Below are positions 57,380-64,000 of a stretch of 64,000 nucleotides of DNA, one piece after another. Every line of letters begins with the position of its first letter. Positions within the stretch are counted from its first letter, which is position 1. The notes below the pieces were generated by a model. That model saw only the letters and a program-made list of their open reading frames with translations, searched no databases and had not been told where the DNA came from. The translations under genes were made by a program, and so were the position numbers. Source of the stretch: Anisus vortex (Eukaryota; Mollusca; Gastropoda; Planorbidae); the NCBI GenBank assembly GCA_949126835.1, contig OX421496.1, forward strand, positions 17,437,844-17,501,843, written 5' to 3'.

Positions 57380-60300
57380 ACTTATTTTTATTTTATTTCA
57401 TTTATAATCAAAAGTAACATTGTTGACGCCAAATGACTCAAATTATCTTGACCCCCCCCCCCCCCCCCCATTTCAAAATTAGTAAAGCATTTCCCCCCCC
57501 CCCCCCCCCCCACCTATTTTTTTTTTTACATAAATATCTATGTCACTATGTTTTCTTATAATCCCATGCATGATCATGAAGATTCGTTGAGAATCTTTTT
57601 TTTTATTTTTGAATTTTTATGTGTCAAAAAGTAGGCCTATTTTATTTCTTGTATGCTGTTTTTGTAGAAAACGTATAACCTTTAAAATAATATAAAGCTA
57701 TCGGCAAAATCGTGCATGGAAAGAGAGATAATATAAATTCAAAGCAGTAACAGAAAAAAATAATTGAATTATCTTCTTTGTAAAAAAAAGTTATAAAAAT
57801 AAATTAAAAATTGTTTATCGGCCATTTTTATCTATGTCAATTCAATCCATAAAATCATTGATAGCTTGAATAGTTCCTCCGATTTTATAATGTAATACTG
57901 TATCTGTTAAGAAAGAAATTACCGTTTTATCTTGTGTGTTGTATATCCATGAAAAGGGTAGTAATTTTATGTGTTCAAGAAACATGTTCCCTATTTATTG
58001 GGGTGAGTGAATACATTTGATCTGAAGGGTAGTCGTCTTTTCCAGTTCTCTGAATGGTTCAAATCTTATAGAACTGCACAACAGTTGATTCAATATATGT
58101 AAAAATAAATAATTTAGAAAGGCTTTGGTTATCGGTTTTGTCATCTTTTGGAAGATCACTGATGTGCATCTTTAAAATACTCTTTATATTTTGGAAGTAT
58201 CGAAATTGAAAGTCGTCACAATAGTCAATAGTTGCATGTGCGATTACAAAAGATAACTTCGCGTGCCAGAAGAAAATAGTTGCGTTACGGCGTTACGCGT
58301 TTTTGCAAGCGTGTCCGTGTTTGCGCCCCCCCCCCCTCACAAACAAGCCGATATAAAATATAACTACCGATATTAGTACTATTAGACCTATACATTGATG
58401 ATGTTGAGTAGGCCCACGTTTATGGAATGCCATATTTTAACCGATGTATAGGGCCTAAACCCCACGCATGTTCAAGATGTTGACAAGATGTTGTCTTCAG
58501 TCAGAGGTTCAATGCATTTAAAAGTTATCCACTCTCTCCCCATCACTTTACATAACGATTTAGGCGGGTCTGACATAAAAATGTAGCCTACAGTGTAATT
58601 CATTTTAATTTGCCATGATTTAAAATAATTATATAAAATCAGTTTAATTACCCATGATTTCAAAAAAAAAAAAAATCCAAATTCAGTTTAAATAAATTTC
58701 CATGTTAAAAAAATCCAAAGTTCAGTTTAATTGGGCATGTTTGAAAAATATCCCAAATTCAGTTTAATTTTCCTTGATTTCAAAAATCCTAAAGTCTGTC
58801 CAAGATTGGAATAAAGAGAATTATTGCGCTTGACGTTTGCGTGAGTTCGTATTGAACTGATACATAACGCCCTACCTCATTACAATAATTGTGTCGCTAC
58901 GTAGTCATTACGTAGACATAAAGTAGACAGCTATACAATAATTAGATCTTATTTAGTTTCGGTAGGCCTACAGTTTGTGTGAAGTGTTTTTATAACACAC
59001 GATTGATACGTTTTCCTTGTTCTACATTAATTACTCAAATCTAGTGGGGCAATTAAATAAATATATTTTAACAAATATTTTTTAATTGCTAGTCTTCGGA
59101 AAGATAACACCTAATTTTTTTCTCTACTTATATAGTGGTTAAAGCCTATGACTAACACTGACTAACAGCTGGTCAGTTGTTTTTTTTTTTTTAATGAATT
59201 CAATGTTTTTTTTTTAGAAATCAGGCAGGTCTTCATGGCTAAACTAAATCACGGAAATAATGAGTCACAATTAGATGTTGATGTCCGGCTTATTAGAACA
59301 AAAGTGAATATGTCTAGGCCGCCTATTTGTGCATAGTGCTGTATAAACGGTTTAGTCAGTGTATAGCCTACATCTCTTATCTTTTATTTATTACAGACGC
59401 TCCTTCTATTAAGAAGATTATTGCGTCCTACGCCTACGCTCATATCATTCATGTGTAGGCTAATATCATAGCCTATGTAAATGTAACTACATGTATTGTT
59501 TTAATATAATATACTGAATAATTGTTGAGTAATTTCTTAACTTTTTTTTTTATATAGATAATTATTTCCCCCCGAAAAGTTTAATGTTTTTGAATTCATC
59601 TGACAATAATTGAGAAATCTAGTTATGTTACTATGTTTTTTTAGTAATCTAAGTCACTAAGTAGTCTAAGTCTATGCCTATTGTCTGGCGATGTTATTTA
59701 AATTCTGTAAGTAGGCAACGGCCTAACAATGCTGTCTAAATAATGTATATACGGCCTGTCGATGTTACATTTAGTTTAGTAATGTAAGTTTGGAAACTTG
59801 ATACAACTGGTAAGCATACAAAGAATGATGGTCTTTGAAACAACCCCCATTACTGGCATTACTTTGTGTCGCTATTCACGAAATTAGTCGGCTACTAAAA
59901 CATTGTGTGTGTATGTGTGTGATGGTATAGTAAGTGACCACTGGATGATGGTGTAACGATGAAAAAAAACATTAAGGCCGCTTACGTCATCGTGAATAGA
60001 TGGAAGTCGATAATTATTGTGAAAGATGTTACCTCAAAATGACACAAAAAGTCCCAGCACGCTTTTCTTTTTTTCTTCGGCCGCGGTGGTGGTTGCAACT
60101 TCTGAAGTAACCTTACCCAACTGGACGATTGTTGGTGCTGCAATAGTCGTCACAGGTTACGCTATAGCGAGGGAGAGGGGGGGGGGGGTAGAAAGCTGTC
60201 CATTGGTCAGAGCTTATAGTTGCTTAGCTATCATTGGATTCCAGTGATTGCCCCCCCCCCCTTTGCCTTTTCACAAACGTTTAAGTCTTCACGCACCCCA

Positions 60301-60779
60301 ACCCCGGATAGTGTTGCTTTGTTGACTAGCTGCTACCCTCCCCCGCCCCGAGCACTAGTAGAAGGCCTTAGTCTTTATGGCATGCGCGGTTACTAAAAGA
60401 ATCAGTTTTGTTGTTATTTCAGTGGCTTATGTAATGACGACTGTACATTACGTTTACAATACTTCAAGTCATTGCCTAACTGTAGTAGACATTACCTAAT
60501 AGTTGACTCACATTAACTGGTTAACTGATTTCATTAACAATCTCGCTCGATTCGTTCGTTGTGAGTTTTTTGTTTGTTGTTTATTTTGTTCCTTGCTAAC
60601 CCAGAAAGCGATTTACAAATATTTTCAACATTTCAGTGTGAAGTAAATTAAGTAAAGTAAGACATTTTGACTTATATATAAGATAGTTTGGTTCATATGC
60701 GTAAGACGATTCCATTTATAGGGATTCATTTTTGACCATAGGATACAAAACAGATTGGTTAAAAGATACAAGACTGTTG
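57380..60779. other. About 3.4 kb AT-rich DNA without a supported gene
   Basis: Contains C-runs at about 57451-57469 and 57493-57511, a degenerate tandem repeat at 58604-58795 and a G-run at about 60178-60189. No exon of MON2 or any other family was recognised. Confidence 0.5.
58604..58795. repeat. Degenerate ~45-bp tandem repeat, about 4 copies
   Basis: Recurring order of cagtttaatt, a ccatgattt-like block, a run of A and atccaaattcag, with indels between copies. Confidence 0.75.
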
Positions 60780-61565
60780 TTTGATTGATGCTAGACAGTT
60801 TGGTTGATATATGCAAGACAATTTGATTGATTGACACAAGACAATTTGATTGGTAGATACAAGACAATTTGATTGGTAGATACAAGACAGATTTGATTAA
60901 TAGATACAAGACAGATAGATTGATAGGAAACCATTGATAGATACAAAACAATTTGATTGATTGATACAAAATAATTTGATTGATTGATACAAAACAATTT
61001 GATTGATTGATATAAAACAATTTGATTGATTGATACAAAACAATTTGATTGATTGATACAAAAAAATGTGATTGATTGATACAAAACAATTTGATTGATT
61101 GATACAAAACAATTTGATTGATTGATACTAAACAATTTGATTGATAGATACAAGAGAATTTGATTGATAGATACAAGAGAATTGATTGATTGATACAAGA
61201 CAGTTTGATTGATTGATACAAGACACATTTGATTAATAGATACAAGACAGTTTGATTGATAGATACAAGACAATTTGATTGATAGATACAAGAGAATTGA
61301 TTGATTGATACAAGACAGTTTGATTGATAGATACAAGACAGTTTGATTGATAGATACAAGACAGTTTGATTAATAGATACAAGACAGTTTGATTGATAGA
61401 TACAAGACAATATGATTGATAGACACAAGACAGTTTGATTGATAGGAAACCATTGATAGATACAAGACATGTGTGCACATTTGATTGATAGACACAAGAC
61501 AGTTTGATTGATAGGAAACCTTTGATAGATACAAGCCTCATTTGATTGATAGATACAAGACAGTT
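60780..61565. repeat. Imperfect ~22-bp tandem repeat, about 35 copies
   Basis: Units of tttgattgatagatacaaga plus ca, with variants gattgattgata, caaaacaa and caagagaat, and longer units containing gataggaaaccattgatag. The long Ile/Asn/Gln/Ser/Cys-rich - strand frames are by-products. Confidence 0.95.
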
Positions 61566-63686
61566 TGGCTTGCAAAGTAAATTCTAGAAATCAGGTAGCT
61601 GCCTTTTTTTTTATTAATTTGGTTGTATTTATCAATATTGACAGCTGTTCATAAGAGTTTTTACTGTTAAGATGACACGTGATATAGTGAATGTATGGGC
61701 ACTGTTATTTTCTTTTCAATATTTTGCCAATTCGCGGATTTATCAATTTATCCAATCAGAAACGTAAGTTCTATGAATGTCATAATGAAATGTGTTTGAT
61801 TGCACGTATAAATTAACGCCGGCGCGTGTATTTAGAAATACGATTTAGACAAAGTAATGACAATAGACAAATCTATCCATAGGGCTAACATTGTAGTTGT
61901 AGTTCAAACTGGTAGTTTGGCAGTTGTTGTTGTTTTATAACTATAGGCCTATTTATGTGTGTTTTTTTTAACGTTTTCCTCTTTCATCCATATAAAATTG
62001 AACTGTTATCATTAAATTATTTTAAAGTAAATTATAAAGTTAATGGAAGTTAATGCCTATACAAAAAAAGGTGCTTGGTTAAATTAGCGACGGTATAAAG
62101 GCAAGGCAAATATGGCAACGGTAACATTACGCAGCAATGGTAAAAATGACAAACATACAAGATATACTGTTTTCATTGGCACGCGGTAAAAAATGACAAA
62201 AGTAAAAACGAGAATATAGAAATGGCAAACCTATTATAATATCTTCTTTTTTTATTTAAAAGTGGTGGTAGGATTACACTGCTGCCTACTAAGTAAAGTT
62301 AATAATGTGTAACAAGATTGTCTAAGTAAAAGATAAAGTTAGTATAAGAGTCCAGAGGTCAAGTATTTTGGGATATATTTATGTTTACCATTTTGAACTT
62401 TACTATTAGTATCACCTTGTAAGTTTTGCTATTTTTATCTTGCCATATTTACCGTTGCGTGTTTACCGCTTTTAAAGTGATTTCAAAAAAATAAAACTTG
62501 ATTTATTGCAAACAGAAATTATTCTTTCAATATAATAGCCTGACATAGTCGGAATGGTAAAATGTAAGAACTACCAATGTTGACATAAAGGGCTATAGGA
62601 GGGACTATTGACTATTTAATTGTACAAAATATAAGTGGATGAAGGTAGAGAAAACCTTTTGACATTATTAGGCCAGTGAAGTCACGTGTGCCTAACGCCC
62701 ATCCTCAATGAAGATAGATTTGCACACATTTTAAAACATTTCAATAAATAACTCAATAAATGCTGTCTTCTGTTCAATAAATGCTGTCTTCTGGTACTTC
62801 TGTGTATTGAATTGTGTTTCTCGAGACCAGGCCAGTTTGCTAACTTGCCCAACGGCCATGGCTAACGATAGTCGGTGTACGTACTTAGGTCATGGTTGGT
62901 TGTAGCCTAGCCACGCCGTATCAGTTAGAGTTTCCTACTTGGTTGGGATAGATAGCTATGTATGTATGTGTAGTTCGATGTGTCTTGCATCGCATGAACG
63001 TGTAGGCTATACAGTGAGGGCGGGGGGGGGGGGGGGGGGGGAGGGAAAGGCGGGGTGGATGAACATTTCCCCCACTCAGTGTACACGCAGTGGTCATCTG
63101 GCCACTATTCCCTGCTTGGTTCACCTTGAGCCAACCTTGCCTAACGTTACGTCAAATCCTGTAATCCTGTCCCCCTCGGGATAGTCTCGTGAACAAAGAC
63201 AGGGAAACGGGGGAGGGAGGGGGTGGGAAATGACGTGGTAGAGGGAGGAGACCTGGAAGGGAGGGGGAGGAGAGGATACACTGTCAGTATGATTGGTTTC
63301 TTTGTGTCAGACTAGATCTACTGACCGCAATGTAGCGTTAGTGGAGAAATAGTTTGACCATTTTTGTCATTACATAATATATTATCATTTATAGTTGTAC
63401 ATACTTTCAAAAGAGGGAAGGGGTGGCGGCGGGGGCGGGGCGTGGGTAACAACGGCTTCATAAAATATTTCCTGAAAACTGTGGGGGCGGGGTTAACGGT
63501 TCTCATGTCAATATACTTAGTAATTATAAAAACGATATATTTTTTTTTCATCTGAGAGGAAGATGCATGCGCAAATTTCCCTTACATCCGCTCCTGGAAC
63601 CAACGTCTATGATAAGTGATCGTTCGAACTTATCTTGATATTTGAAAATATTTCTTTGTGGGTGGAGGGGCGGGGTAAAAGAAAAC

Positions 63687-63815
63687 CTCATGGCATCTAC
63701 AGGCCTGCGGAGTGACCTGGGCCCTACATTCATCCTTGGTTTAACCTCATGGCATCTCATGGCATCTACAGGTCTGAGGAGTGACCTGTGCCCTACATTC
63801 ATCTTTGGTTTCTTG
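63687..63815. repeat. Two-copy ~69-bp tandem duplication
   Basis: Two diverged copies of cctcatggcatctacagg, gagtgacctg, gccctacattcatc and tttggttt. A partial third copy of catggcatct lies at the junction. Confidence 0.9.
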
Positions 63816-63921
63816 TTCATTTTCAATTCATCTTTTTTAATTAGGCCTACGTTTGTTTTCGATTTTTAATTTTTGTTTTATTTCATTTTTGGTACCGCTA
63901 TGTAAAGAAATGTATAGTTAT

Positions 63922-64000
63922 AAATATATACATGCAAGATAAATTAGAGGCAGAAATAAATCGTTTATAGCGGAGTTATATATATACATGCAAGATAAAT
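63922..64000. repeat. Two-copy direct repeat at the window edge
   Basis: atatatacatgcaagataaat occurs at about 63925 and again at 63980-64000, and may continue past the window. Confidence 0.8.

Larger units (their letters stand above)
61566..64000. other. About 2.4 kb without a supported gene
   Basis: Contains a 20-bp duplication near 62751-62792 (caataaatgctgtcttctg), a 22-base-class G-run near 63020-63041, purine-rich patches at 63200-63280, and the duplications listed at 63687-63815 and 63922-64000. No gene. Confidence 0.5.

Noticed and set aside
60625..61575. 316-codon - strand frame rich in Ile/Asn/Gln/Ser/Cys
   Set aside because: It is read entirely from the ~22-bp tandem repeat, and overlapping long frames exist in other phases with the same repetitive character.

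Overview
This is a gene-poor, intron- and repeat-rich animal genomic window, most likely from a heterobranch (probably pulmonate) gastropod mollusc. The reasons are: spliced exons with GT-AG borders; an AT-rich background dotted with long poly-C/poly-G runs and frequent AGGCCT motifs; and several copies of a tRNA-derived SINE of a type I associate with freshwater snails. The species call is inference. There are no rRNA genes, no convincing tRNA genes, no CRISPR arrays and no bacterial-type operons.

Only two genes can be supported. (1) Eight consecutive exons of MON2, the large Arf-GEF-like scaffold of the trans-Golgi/endosome, lie on the + strand between 39152 and 53703. They total exactly 1794 coding bases (598 codons), every intron has GT/AG ends, and the phases join without a break. 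The N-terminal exons are not found upstream and the last ~300 codons are not found downstream, so the gene is partial in this window. (2) An intact single-exon 371-codon bZIP transcription factor of the PAR/CES-2-like class lies on the - strand at 54810-55925. Unless MON2 is broken here, it sits inside a MON2 intron in antisense orientation.

Layout: 1-39151 has no recognisable exon. It holds tandem arrays (181-776, 4856-8078, 10090-11906, 12762-13715, 27230-27843, 30239-30462, 30978-31451, 38138-38504), SINE copies and a hAT-type transposon family. That family includes one copy with a decayed transposase, two shorter derivatives with 8-bp target duplications, and one copy carrying nested insertions. 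39152-53703 is the MON2 exon region. Its introns carry a CT-rich minisatellite (40040-40910), a tandemly duplicated splice-acceptor region (42211-42374), a 5.5-kb satellite (42903-48434) and two SINEs. 53704-64000 holds the bZIP gene and AT-rich non-coding DNA with further small tandem repeats, the largest at 60780-61565.

About a quarter of the window is tandem repeat. Most long stop-free frames (Arg/Glu-rich and Ser/Leu-rich at 10.1-11.9 kb, and those at 31 kb and 61 kb) are by-products of repeats and are not annotated as genes. The most unusual structural signals are two minisatellites that appear to have grown from inside transposable elements, a repeated hAT preference for CTGTAG targets, and two satellites with clear higher-order duplications.
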